NCBI RefSeq assembly: GCF_905404315.1
Contig: NC_066297.1
Span: 310,001-374,000, forward strand
Source: Leptidea sinapis
Taxonomy: Eukaryota > Arthropoda > Insecta > Lepidoptera > Pieridae
Direction of reading: 5' to 3'
Length of the DNA: 64,000 bases
The position numbers and the translations under genes are program-made. Positions within the stretch are counted from its first letter, which is position 1. The number at the start of each line of letters is the position of its first letter. Positions 13,523-25,613 of the stretch are shown here, piece by piece. The notes under the pieces are model-generated. The model searched no databases. It was not told the DNA's origin and was given only the letters and a program-made list of their open reading frames with translations.

Positions 13523-15210
13523 GTGTGGCGGCCATCTTGGATTTCAAAAAATATCATAGAATTGTTCTCTGCACCCTCAAGAACCTCGGACACGATATCC
13601 ATATTGCTGAAAACAAAATTGTTTGCGGCAACCCTCTTGGATTTCAAAAATTATCATAGAATTGTTCTCTGCACCCTCGAGAACCTCGGACACGATATCC
13701 ATATTGCTGAAATCATAATTTTGTGCGGCGGACTTCTTGGATTTCAAATATGATCACAAAATCGTTCTGAGCACCCTTGAGAACCTCGGACAAGATATCC
13801 ATATTGCTGATAACATTATTGTTTGCGGCAGCCCTCTTGGATTTCAAAAATGATCACAGAATTGTTCTCTGCACCCTCGAGAACCTCGGACACGATATCT
13901 TTATTGCTAAAATCATAATTTTGTGCGGCGGCCATATTGGATTTGAAAAATGATCACCAAATCGTTCTATGCACCCTCGAGAACCTCGCATACGATATCC
14001 ATATTGCTGAAATTATAATATTGTGCGGCGGCCATCTTGGATTTGAAAAATGTTCACCAAATCGTTCTCTGCACCCTCGAGAACCTCGAATACGATACCC
14101 ATAAAGTTGTTATCATTATTTTGCGCGACGGCCATCTTGGATTTCAAAAATGATCCCAAAATCATTCACTCCACCCTCGAGAATCTCCGACACGATATCC
14201 ATATTGGTGAAATCATAATTTTGTGTGGCGGCCATCTTGGATTTCAAAAATTATCATAGAATTGTTCTCTGCACCCTCGAGAACCTCGGACACGATATCC
14301 ATATTTCTGCAAACATAATTGTTTGCGGCAGCCCTCTTGGATTTAAAAAATGATCACAGAATTGTTCTCTGCACCCTCGAGAACCTCGGACACGATATCC
14401 ATATTGCTAAAATCATAACTTTGTGTGGCGACCATCTTGGATTTGAAAAATTATCACCAAATCAGTCTCTGCACCTTCGAGAACCTCGGGTTCGATATCC
14501 ATATTGCTGAAATCATAATTTTGTGCGGCGGCCGTCTTGGATTTCAAAAATGATCACAGATTTGTTCTCTGCACACTCGAGGACCTCGAATACGATACCC
14601 ATAAAATTGTCATCATTATTTTGCGCGGCGGCCATCTTGGTTTTCAAAAATGATCCAAAAATCATTCTCTGCACCCTCGAGAATCTCGGACACGATAACA
14701 ATATTGCTGAAAATATAATTTTGTGTGGCGGCCATCTTGGATTTAAAAAATGATCACAAAATCGTTCTCTGTACCCTCGAGAATCTCGGACACGATATCC
14801 ATATTGCTGAAATCATAATTTTGTGCGGCGGCCATTTTTGATTTGAAAAATGTTCACAAAATCGTTTTCTGCAGCCTCGAGAACCTCGGATACGATACCC
14901 ATAATGTTGAAAGCATAATTTTGTGCGGTGGCCATCTTAGTTTTCAAAAATGATCCCAAAACCGTTCTCTGCACCCTCGAGAACCTCGGACACGATATCC
15001 ATATTGCTGAAAACATAATTGTTTGCGGCAGCCCTCTTGGATTTCAAAAATGATCACAGAATTGTTCTCTGCACCCTCGAGAACCTTGGACACGATGTCC
15101 ATATTGCTAAAATCATAATTTTGTGCGGCTGCCATCTTGGATTTGAAAAATTATCACCAAATCAGTCTTTGCACCTTCGAGAACCTAGGGTTCGATATCC
15201 ATATTGCTGA
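13523..15210 (+). repeat. 2-kb HOR family, copy 1
   Basis: Matches 17773-19460 at offsets 4250-4251. Diagnostic monomers carry GACAAGATATCC with CTGATAACATTATTG, CTCGCATACGATATCC, AAAGTTGTTATCATTATT and CACCTTCGAGAACCTCGGGT. It is separated from copies 2 and 3 by 15211-17402, which looks like block A material inserted or retained between copies. Confidence 0.8.
14475..14491 (+). promoter_or_regulatory. Near-match to the CENP-B box (8 of 9 essential bases)
   Basis: CTTCGAGAACCTCGGGT fits the CENP-B box pattern NTTCGNNNNANNCGGGN except that the central essential A is C. The same form recurs once per unit in the 2-kb, 1401-bp and 6-kb blocks (near 18725, 19426, 20727, 21428, 22129, 22829, 23529, 24429, 26529, 32928). 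No perfect match was seen. Binding is not implied; the match may be chance within a CG-containing repeat. Confidence 0.3.
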
Positions 15211-15412
15211 AGTCATAATTTTGTGCGGCGGCCGTCTTGGATTTCAAAAATGATCACAGAAATGTTCTCTGCACACTCGAGGACCTCGAATACGATACCC
15301 ATAAAATTGTCATCATTATTTTGCGCGGCAGCCATCTTGGTTTTCAAAAATGATCCCAAAATCATTCTCTGCACCCTCGAGAATCTCCGACACGATATCC
15401 ATATTGCTGAAA

Positions 15413-16153
15413 TCATAGTTTTGTGTGGCGGCCATCTTGGATTTCAAAAATGATCACAGAATTGTTCTCTGCACCCTCGAGAACCTCGGACACGATATCC
15501 ATAGAGTTGTCATCAAAATTTTGCGCGGTGGCCATCTTGGATTTTATAAATGATCCCAAAATCATTCTCTGCTCCCTCGAGAATCTCGGACACGATAACA
15601 ATATTGCTGCAAATATAATTTTGTGCGGCGGCCATCTTGGATTTAAAAAATGATCACAAAATCGTTCTCTGTACCCTCGAGAATCTCGGACACGATATCC
15701 ATATTGCTGAAATCAAAATTTTGTGCGGCGGCCATCTTGGATTTGAAAAATGTTCACAAAATCGTTATCTGCAGCCTCGAGAATCTCGGATACGATACCC
15801 ATAATGTTGATAGCATAATTTTGTGCGGTGGCCATCTTAGTTTTCAAAAATGATCACAAAACCCTTCTCTGCACCCTCGAGAACCTCGGACACGATATCC
15901 ATATTGCTGAAAACATAATTGTTTGCGGCAGCCCTCTTGGATTTCAAAAATGATCACAGAATTGTTCTCTGCACCCTCGAGATCCTCGAATACGATACCC
16001 ATAAAGTTGTCATCATTATTTTGCGCGACGACCATCTTGGAATTCAAAAATGATCCCAAAATCAGTCTCTGCACCCTAGAGAATCTCCGACACGATATCC
16101 ATATTTCTGAAATCATAATTTTGTGTGGCGGCCATCTTGGATTTCAAATATGA
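15413..16153 (+). repeat. Core module, copy 4
   Basis: Matches 3052-3792 at an offset of 12361. Private changes include CATAGAGTTGTC near 15502 and CTGCAAATATAA near 15606. The preceding 15211-15412 is 2-kb-family type sequence (GCGGCCGTC, CACACTCGAGGACC). Confidence 0.85.
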
Positions 16154-17402
16154 TCACAAAATCGTTCTTTGCACCCTTGAGAACCTCGGACACGATATTC
16201 ATATTGCTTAAATTATAATTTTGTGCGGCGGCCATCTTGGATTTGAAAAATGTTCACCAAATAGTTCTCTGCACCCTCGAGAACCTCGGGTGCGATATCC
16301 ATATTGCTGAAATCATAATTTTGTGCGGCGGCCATCTTGGATTTCAAATATGATCACAAAATCGTTCTTTGCACCCTTGAGAACCTCAGACACGATATCC
16401 ATATTGCTGAAATCATAATTTTGTGCGGCGGCCATCTTGGATTTCAAATATGATCACAAAATCGTTCTTTGCACCCTTGAGAACCTCGGACACGATATTC
16501 ATATTGCTAAAATTATAATTTTGTGCGGCGGCCATCTTGGATTTGAAAAATGTTCTCCAAATAGTTCTCTGCACCCTCGAGAACCTCGGGTGCGATATCC
16601 ATATTGCTGAAATCATAATTTTGTGCGGCGGCCATCTTGGATTTCAAATATGATCACAAAATCGTTCTTTGCACCCTTGAGAACCTCAGACACGATATCC
16701 ATATTGCAGAAAACATAATTGTTTGCGGCAACCCTCTTGGATTTCAAAAATGATAACAGAATTTTTCTCTTCACCTTCGGCCATCTTAGATTTCAAAAAT
16801 GATCACAGAATTGTTCTCTGCACCCTCGAGAACCTCGAACACGATATCCATATTGCTGAAATCATAATTTTGTGCGGCGGCCATCTTGGATTTAGAAAAT
16901 GTTCACCAAATCATTCTCTGCACCCTCGAGGACCTCAGGTACGATATCCATATTGCTGAAATCATAATTTTGTGCGGCGGCCATCTTGGATTTCAAAAAT
17001 GATCACAAAATCGTTCTCTGCACACTCGAGGACCTCGAATACGATACCCATAAAATTGTCATCATTATTTTGCGCGGCGGCCATCTAGGATTTCAAAAAT
17101 GATCCCAAAATCATTCTCTGCTTCCTCGAGAATCTCCGACACGATATCCATATTTCTGAAATCATAATTTTGTGTGGCGGCCATCTTGGATTTCAAAACT
17201 TATCATAGAATTGTTCTCTGCACCCTCGAGAACCTCGGACACGATATCCATATTGCTGAAAACAAAATTGTTTGCGGAAACCCTCTTGGATTTGAAAAAT
17301 GATCACAGAATCGTTCTCTGCACACTCGAGAACCTCGGACACGATATCCATATTGCTAAAATCTTAATTTTGTGCGGCGGCCATCTTGGATTTAAAAAAT
17401 GT
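16154..17402 (+). repeat. Block A-derived mixed stretch
   Basis: CTTGAG/ATATTCATATTGC monomers (16154-16720), the truncated monomer at 16752, and 16801-17100 resembling 11551-12000. Then 17172-17402 resembles 3762-3992. The order shows internal loss relative to block A copies 1-3. No other content was seen. Confidence 0.7.
16752..16800 (+). repeat. Truncated 49-bp monomer (6 of 6)
   Basis: Same deletion, with CATCTTAG instead of CATCTTGG. It is the last copy in the window; none was found to the right of 16.8 kb. Confidence 0.9.
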
Positions 17403-19404
17403 TCACCAAATCGTTCTCTGCACCCTCGAGAACCTCGGGTTCGATATCCATATTGCTGAAATCATAATTTTGTGCGGCGGCCATCTTGGATTGCAAATAT
17501 GAAATTCAGAATTGTTCTCTGCACCCTCGAGAACCTCGGATACGATACCCATAATATTGAAAGCATAATTTTGTGCGGTGGCTATCTTAGTTTTCAAAAA
17601 TGATCACAAAACCCTTCTCTGCACCCTCGAGAACCTCGGACACGATATCCATATTTCTGAAATCATAATTGTTTGCGGCAGCGCTCTTGGATTTCAAAAA
17701 TGATCACAGAATTGTTCTCTGCACCCTCGAGAACCTCGGACACGATATCCATATTGCTAAAATCATAATTTTGTGTGGCGGCCATCTTGGATTTCAAAAA
17801 TTATCATAGAATTGTTCTCTGCACCCTCGAGAACCTCGGACACGATATCCATATTGCTGAAAACAAAATTGTTTGCGGCAGCCCTCTTGGATTTCAAAAA
17901 TTATCATAGAATTGTTCTCTGCACCCTCGAGAACCTCGGACACGATATCCATATTGCTGAAATCATAATTTTGTGCGGCGGACATCTTGGATTTCAAATA
18001 TGATCACAAAATCGTTCTGAGCACCCTTGAGAACCTCGGACAAGATATCCATATTGCTGATAACATTATTGTTTGCGGCAGCCCTCTTGGATTTCAAAAA
18101 TGATCACAGAATTGTTCTCTGCACCCTCGAGAACCTCGGACACGATATCTATATTGCTAAAATCATAATTTTGTGCGGCGGCCATATTGGATTTGAAAAA
18201 TGTTCACCAAATCGTTCTATGCACCCTCGAGAATCTCGCATACGATATCCATATTGCTGAAATTATAATTTTGTGCGGCGGCCATCTTGGATTTGAAAAA
18301 TGTTCACCAAATCGTTCTCTGCACCCTCGAGAACCTCGAATACGATACCCATAAAGTTGTTATCATTATTTTGCGCGACGGCCATCTTGGATTTCAAAAA
18401 TGATCCCAAAATCATTCTCTGCACCCTCGAGAATCTCCGACACGATATCCATATTGGTGAAATCATAATTTTGTGTGGCGGCCATCTTGGATTTCAAAAA
18501 TTATCATAGAATTGTTCTCTGCACCCTCGAGAACCTCGGACACGATATCCATATTTCTACAAACATAATTGTTTGCGGCAGCCCTCTTGGATTTAAAAAA
18601 TGATCACAGAATTGTTCTCTGCACCCTCGAGAACCTCGGACACGATATACATATTGCTAAAATCATAACTTTGTGTGGCGACCATCTTGGATTTGAAAAA
18701 TTATGACCAAATCAGTCTCTGCACCTTCGAGAACCTCGGGTTCGATATCCATATTGCTGAAGTCATAATTTTGTGCGGCGGCCGTCTTGGATTTCAAAAA
18801 TGATCACAGATTTGATCTCTGCACACTCGAGGACCTCGAATACGATACCCATAAAATTGTCATCATTATTTTGCGCGGCGGCCATCTTGGTTTTCAAAAA
18901 TGATCCCAAAATCATTCTCTGCACCCTCGAGAATCTCGGACACGATTACAATATTGCTGAAAATATAATTTTGTGTGGCGGCCATCTTGGATTTAAAAAA
19001 TGATCACAAAATCGTTCTCTGTACCCTCGAGAATCTCGGACACGATATCCATATTGCTGAAATCATAATTTTGTGCGGCGGCCATTTTTGATTTGAAAAA
19101 TGTTCACAAAATCGTTTTCTGCAGCCTCGAGAACCTCGGATACGATACCCATAATGTTGAAAGCATAATTTTTGTGCGGTGGCCATCTTAGTTTTCAAAA
19201 ATGATCCCAAAACCGTTCTCTGCACCCTCGAGAACCTCGGACACGATATCCATATTGCTGAAAACATAATTGTTTGCGGCAGCCCTCTTGGATTTCAAAA
19301 ATGATCACAGAATTGTTCTCTGCACCCTCGAGAACCTTGGACACGATGTCCATATTGCTAAAATCATAATTTTGTGTGGTTACCATCTTGGATTTGAAAA
19401 ATTA
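17403..19404 (+). repeat. 2-kb HOR family, copy 2 (2002 bp)
   Basis: In direct tandem with 19405-21406 at an offset of 2002, with very few base differences. It begins with an AAATTCAGAATTG monomer and a CATAATATTGAAAGC monomer with GGCTATCTTAG. It ends with a monomer carrying an extra T (ATAATTTTTGTGCGG near 19170), which accounts for part of the excess over 2000 bp. Confidence 0.88.
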
Positions 19405-21406
19405 TCACCAAATCAGTCTCTGCACCTTCGAGAACCTCGGGTTCGATATCCATATTGCTGAAATCATAATTTTGTGCGGCGGCCATCTTGGATTGCAAAT
19501 ATGAAATTCAGAATTGTTCTCTGCACCCTCGAGAACCTCGGATACGATACCCATAATATTGAAAGCATAATTTTGTGCGGTGGCTATCTTAGTTTTCAAA
19601 AATGATCACAAAACCCTTCTCTGCACCCTCGAGAACCTCGGACACGATATCCATATTTCTGAAATCATAATTGTTTGCGGCAGCGCTCTTGGATTTCAAA
19701 AATGATCACAGAATTGTTCTCTGCACCCTCGAGAACCTCGGACACGATATCCATATTGCTGAAATCATAATTTTGTGTGGCGGCCATCTTGGATTTCAAA
19801 AATTATCATAGAATTGTTCTCTGCACCCTCGAGAACCTCGGACACGATATCCATATTGCTGATAACATTATTGTTTGCGGCAGCCCTCTTGGATTTCAAA
19901 AATGATCACAGAATTGTTCTCTGCACCCTCGAGAACCTCGGACACGATATCCATATTGCTGAAATCATAATTTTGTGCGGCGGACATCTTGGATTTCAAA
20001 TATGATCACAAAATCGTTCTGAGCACCCTTGAGAACCTCGGACAAGATATCCATATTGCTGATAACATTATTGTTTGCGGCAGCCCTCTTGGATTTCAAA
20101 AATGATCACAGAATTGTTCTCTGCACCCTCGAGAACCTCGGACACGATATCTATATTGCTAAAATCATAATTTTGTGCGGCGGCCATATTGGATTTGAAA
20201 AATGTTCACCAAATCGTTCTATGCACCCTCGAGAACCTCGCATACGATATCCATATTGCTGAAATTATAATTTTGTGCGGCGGCCATCTTGGATTTGAAA
20301 AATGTTCACCAAATCGTTCTCTGCACCCTCGAGAACCTCGAATACGATACCCATAAAGTTGTTATCATTATTTTGCGCGACGGCCATCTTGGATTTCAAA
20401 AATGATCCCAAAATCATTCACTGCACCCTCGAGAATCTCCGACACGATATCCATATTGCTGAAATCATAATTTTGTGTGGCGGCCATCTTGGATTTCAAA
20501 AATTATCATAGAATTGTTCTCTGCACCCTCGAGAACCTCGGACACGATATCCATATTTCTACAAACATAATTGTTTGCGGCAGCCCTCTTGGATTTAAAA
20601 AATGATCACAGAATTGTTCTCTGCACCCTCGAGAACCTCGGACACGATATACATATTGCTAAAATCATAACTTTGTGTGGCGACCATCTTGGATTTGAAA
20701 AATTATGACCAAATCAGTCTCTGCACCTTCGAGAACCTCGGGTTCGATATCCATATTGCTGAAGTCATAATTTTGTGCGGCGGCCGTCTTGGATTTCAAA
20801 AATGATCACAGATTTGATCTCTGCACACTCGAGGACCTCGAATACGATACCCATAAAATTGTCATCATTATTTTGCGCGGCGGCCATCTTGGTTTTCAAA
20901 AATGATCCCAAAATCATTCTCTGCACCCTCGAGAATCTCGGACACGATTACAATATTGCTGAAAATATAATTTTGTGTGGCGGCCATCTTGGATTTAAAA
21001 AATGATCACAAAATCGTTCTCTGTACCCTCGAGAATCTCGGACACGATATCCATATTGCTGAAATCATAATTTTGTGCGGCGGCCATTTTTGATTTGAAA
21101 AATGTTCACAAAATCGTTTTCTGCAGCCTCGAGAACCTCGGATACGATACCCATAATGTTGAAAGCATAATTTTTGTGCGGTGGCCATCTTAGTTTTCAA
21201 AAATGATCCCAAAACCGTTCTCTGCACCCTCGAGAACCTCAGACACGATATCCATATTGCTGAAAACATAATTGTTTGCGGCAGCCCTCTTGGATTTCAA
21301 AAATGATCACAGAATTGTTCTCTGCACCCTCGAGAACCTTGGACACGATGTCCATATTGCTAAAATCATAATTTTGTGCGGCTGCCATCTTGGATTTGAA
21401 AAATTA
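19405..21406 (+). repeat. 2-kb HOR family, copy 3 (2002 bp)
   Basis: Tandem partner of 17403-19404. Differences include CTGATAACATTATTG near 19860 where copy 2 has CTGAAAACAAAATTG, and CCTCAGACACG near 21238 where copy 2 has CCTCGGACACG. Its right part (from 20775) is also the first copy of the 1401-bp unit. Confidence 0.88.
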
Positions 21407-22175
21407 TCACCAAATCAGTCTCTGCACCTTCGAGAACCTCGGGTTCGATATCCATATTGCTGAAGTCATTATTTTGCGCGGCGGCCATCTTGGTTTTCAA
21501 AAATGATCCCAAAATCATTCTCTGCACCCTCGAGAATCTCCGACACGATATCCATATTGCTGAAATCATAATTTTGTGTGGCGGCCATCTTGGATTTCAA
21601 AAATGATCACAGAATTGTTCTCTGCACCCTCGAGAACCTCGGACACGATATCCATACAGTTGTCATCAAAATTTTGCGCGGCGGCCATCTTGGATTTTAT
21701 AAATGATCACCAAATCGTTTTCTGCACCCTCGAGAACCTCGAATACGATACCCATAAAGTTGTTATCATTTTTTTGCGCGACGGCCATCTTGGATTTCAA
21801 AAATGATCCCAAAATCATTCACTGCACCCTCGAGAATCTCCGACACGATATCCATATTGGTGAAATCATAATTTTGTGTGGCGGCCATCGTGGATTTCAA
21901 AAATTATCATAGAATTGTTCTCTGCACCCCCGAGAACCTCGGACACGATATCCATATTTCTGCAAACATAATTGTTTGCGGCAGCCCTCTTGGATTTAAA
22001 AAATTATCACAGAATTGTTCTCTGCACCCTCGAGAACCTCGGACACGATATCCATATTGCTAAAATCATAACTTTGTGTGGCGACCATCTTGGATTTGAA
22101 AAATTATCACCAAATCAGTCTCTGCACCTTCGAGAACCTCGGGTTCGATATCCATATTGCTGAAATCATAATTTT
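20775..22175 (+). repeat. 1401-bp HOR unit, copy 1 (14 monomers)
   Basis: Matches 22176-23576 at an offset of exactly 1401. The odd base comes from the monomer with an extra T near 21172, which is repeated near 22573. The unit overlaps the end of the 2-kb unit, so the 1401-bp repeat probably arose from it by a later out-of-register exchange. Confidence 0.88.
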
Positions 22176-23576
22176 GTGCGGCGGCCGTCTTGGATTTCAA
22201 AAATGATCACAGATTTGTTCTCTGCACACTCGAGGACCTCGAATACGATACCCATAAAATTGTCATCATTATTTTGCGCGGCGGCCATCTTGGTTTTCAA
22301 AAATGATCCCAAAATCATTCTCTGCACCCTCGAGAATCTCGGACACGATAACAATATTGCTGAAAATATAATTTTGTGTGGCGGCCATCTTGGATTTAAA
22401 AAATGATCACAAAATCGTTCTCTGTACCCTCGAGAATCTCGGACACGATATCCATATTGCTGAAATCATAATTTTGTGCGGCGGCCATTTTTGATTTGAA
22501 AAATGTTCACAAAATCGTTTTCTGCAGCCTCGAGAACCTCGGATACGATACCCATAATGTTGAAAGCATAATTTTTGTGCGGTGGCCATCTTAGTTTTCA
22601 AAAATGATCCCAAAACCGTTCTCTGCACCCTCGAGAACCTCGGACACGATATCCATATTGCTGAAAACATAATTGTTTGCGGCAGCCCTCTTGGATTTCA
22701 AAAATGATCACAGAATTGTTCTCTGCACCCTCGAGAACCTTGGACACGATGTCCATATTGCTAAAATCATAATTTTGTGCGGCTGCCATCTTGGATTTGA
22801 AAAATTATCACCAAATCAGTCTCTGCACCTTCGAGAACCTCGGGTTCGATATCCATATTGCTGAAATCATAATTTTGTGCGGCGGCCATCTTGGATTTCA
22901 AAAATGATCCCAAAATCATTCTCTGCACCCTCGAGAATCTCCGACACGATATCCATATTGCTGAAATCATAATTTTGTGTGGCGGCCATCTTGGATTTCA
23001 AAAATGATCACAGAATTGTTCTCTGCACACTCGAGAACCTCGGACACGATATCCATACAGTTGTCATCAAAATTTTGCGCGGCGGCCATCTTGGATTTTA
23101 TAAATGATCACCAAATCGTTTTCTGCACCCTCGAGAACCTCGAATACGATACCCATAAAGTTGTTATCATTTTTTTGCGCGACGGCCATCTTGGATTTCA
23201 AAAATGATCCCAAAATCATTCACTGCACCCTCGAGAATCTCCGACACGATATCCATATTGGTGAAATCATAATTTTGTGTGGCGGCCATCGTGGATTTCA
23301 AAAATTATCATAGAATTGTTCTCTGCACCCCCGAGAACCTCGGACACGATATCCATATTTCTGCAAACATAATTGTTTGCGGCAGCCCTCTTGGATTTAA
23401 AAAATTATCACAGAATTGTTCTCTGCACCCTCGAGAACCTCGGACACGATATCCATATTGCTAAAATCATAACTTTGTGTGGCGACCATCTTGGATTTGA
23501 AAAATTATCACCAAATCAGTCTCTGCACCTTCGAGAACCTCGGGTTCGATATCCATATTGCTGAAGTCATAATTTT
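22176..23576 (+). repeat. 1401-bp HOR unit, copy 2
   Basis: Tandem copy of 20775-22175. It retains the unusual GGCCATCGTGG near 23286 and CACCCCCGAG near 23327 (21886 and 21926 in copy 1). One monomer differs: 22881-22980 has GGATTTC where copy 1 has GGTTTTC. Confidence 0.88.
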
Positions 23577-24640
23577 GTGCGGCGGCCGTCTTGGATTTCA
23601 AAAATGATCACAGATTTGTTCTCTGCACACTCGAGGACCTCGAATACGATACCCATAAAATTGTCATCATTATTTTGCGCGGCGGCCATCTTGGTTTTCA
23701 AAAATGATCCCAAAATCATTCTCTGCACCCTCGAGAATCTCGGGTTCGATATCCATATTGCTGAAGTCATTATTTTGCGCGGCGGCCATCTTGGTTTTCA
23801 AAAATGATCCCAAAATCATTCTCTGCACCCTCGAGAATCTCCGACACGATATCCATATTGCTGAAATCATTATTTTGTGTGGCGGCCATCTTGGATTTCA
23901 AAAATGATCACAGAATTGTTCTCTGCACACTCGAGAACCTCGGACACGATATCAATACAGTTGTCATCAAAATTTTGCGCGGCGGCCATCTTGGATTTTA
24001 TAAATGATCACCAAATCGTTTTCTGCACCCTCGAGAACCTCGAATACGATACCCATAAAGTTGTTATCATTTTTTTGCGCGACGGCCATCTTGGATTTCA
24101 AAAATGATCCCAAAATCATTCACTGCACCCTCGAGAATCTCCGACACGATATCCATATTGGTGAAATCATAATTTTGTGTGGCGGCCATCTTGGATTTCT
24201 AAACTTATCAGAGAATTGTTCTCTGCACCCTCGAGATCCTCGGACAAGATATCCATATTTCTGCAAACAAAATTGTTTGCGGCAGCCCTCTTGGATTTAA
24301 AAAATTATCACAGAATTGTTCTCTGCACCCTCGAGAACCTCGGACACGATATCCATATTGCTAAAATCATAACTTTGTGTGGCGACCATCTTGGATTTGA
24401 AAAATTATCACCAAATCAGTCTCTGCACCTTCGAGAACCTCGGGTTCGATATCCATATTGCTGAAGTCATAATTTTGTGCGGCGGCCGTCTTGGATTTCA
24501 AAAATGATCACAGATTTGTTCTCTGCACACTCGAGGACCTCGAATACGATACCCATAAAATTGTCATCATTATTTTGCGCGGCGGCCATCTTGGTTTTCA
24601 AAAATGATCCCAAAACCCTTCTCTGCACCCTCGAGAACTT
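23577..24640 (+). repeat. 900-bp duplication following the 1401-bp units
   Basis: 23781-24600 matches 22881-23700 at an offset of 900. The second copy has more private changes (GGATTTCTAAACTTATCAG near 24194, GAGATCCTCGGACAAG near 24233). The monomer at 23720-23800 is a hybrid of CTCGAGAATCTC and GGGTTCGATATCC forms and may be the crossover point. Confidence 0.78.
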
Positions 24641-24966
24641 CGGGTACGATATCCATATTGCTGAAATCATAATTTTGTGTGGCGGCCATCTTGGATTTAA
24701 AAAATGATCACAAAATCGTTCTCTGTACCCTCGAGAATCTCGGACACGATATCCATATTGCTGAAATCATAATTTTGTGCGGCGGCCATTTTGGATTTGA
24801 TAAATGTTCACAAAATCGTTTTCTGCAGCCTCGAGAACCTCGGATACGATACCCATAAAATTGTCATCATTATTTTGCGCGGCGGCCATCTAGGATTTCA
24901 AAAATGATCCCAAAATCATTCTCTGCACCCTCGAGAATCTCCAACACGATATCCATATTGCTGAAA
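24641..24966 (+). repeat. Mixed monomers
   Basis: Three to four ordinary monomers, with a GATAAATGTTCAC variant near 24798 and GCAGCCTCGAG near 24825. They link the 900-bp duplication to the next core module. Only satellite is present. Confidence 0.7.
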
Positions 24967-25613
24967 TCATAGTTTTGTGTGGCGGCCATCTTGGATTTCA
25001 AAAATGATCACAGAATTGTTCTCTGCACCCTCGAGAACCTCGGACACGATATCCATACAGTTGTCATCAAAATTTTGCGCGGTGGCCACCTTGGATTTTA
25101 TAAATGATCCCAAAATCATTCTCTGCTCCCTCGAGAATCTCGGACACGATAACAATATTGCTGAAAATATAATTTTGTGCGGCGGCCATCTTGGATTTAA
25201 AAAATGATCACAAAATCGTTCTCTGTACCCTCGAGAATCTCGGACACGATATCCATATTGCTGAAATCATAATTTTGTGCGGCGGCCATCTTGGATTTGA
25301 AAAATGTTCACAAAATCGTTATCTGCAGCCTCGAGAATCTCGGATACGATACCCATAATGTTGATAGCATAATTTTGTGCGGTGGCCCTCTTGGATTTCA
25401 AAAATGATCACAGAATTGTTCTCTGCACCCTCGAGATCCTCGAATACGATACCCATAAAGTTGTCATCATTATTTTGCGCGACGACCATCTTGGAATTCA
25501 AAAATGATCCCAAAATCAGTCTCTGCACCCTAGAGAATCTCCGACACGATATCCTTATTTCTGAAATCATAATTTTGTGTGGCGGCCATCTTGGATTTCA
25601 AAAATTATCATAG
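24967..25613 (+). repeat. Core module, copy 5, with one monomer deleted
   Basis: 24967-25380 matches 7859-8272 at an offset of 17108. At 25381-25393 the sequence GGTGGCCCTCTTGG fuses a GGTGGCCATC monomer to a GCAGCCCTC monomer, removing one full 100-bp unit relative to the other cores. The rest of the module follows normally to 25613. Confidence 0.82.
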
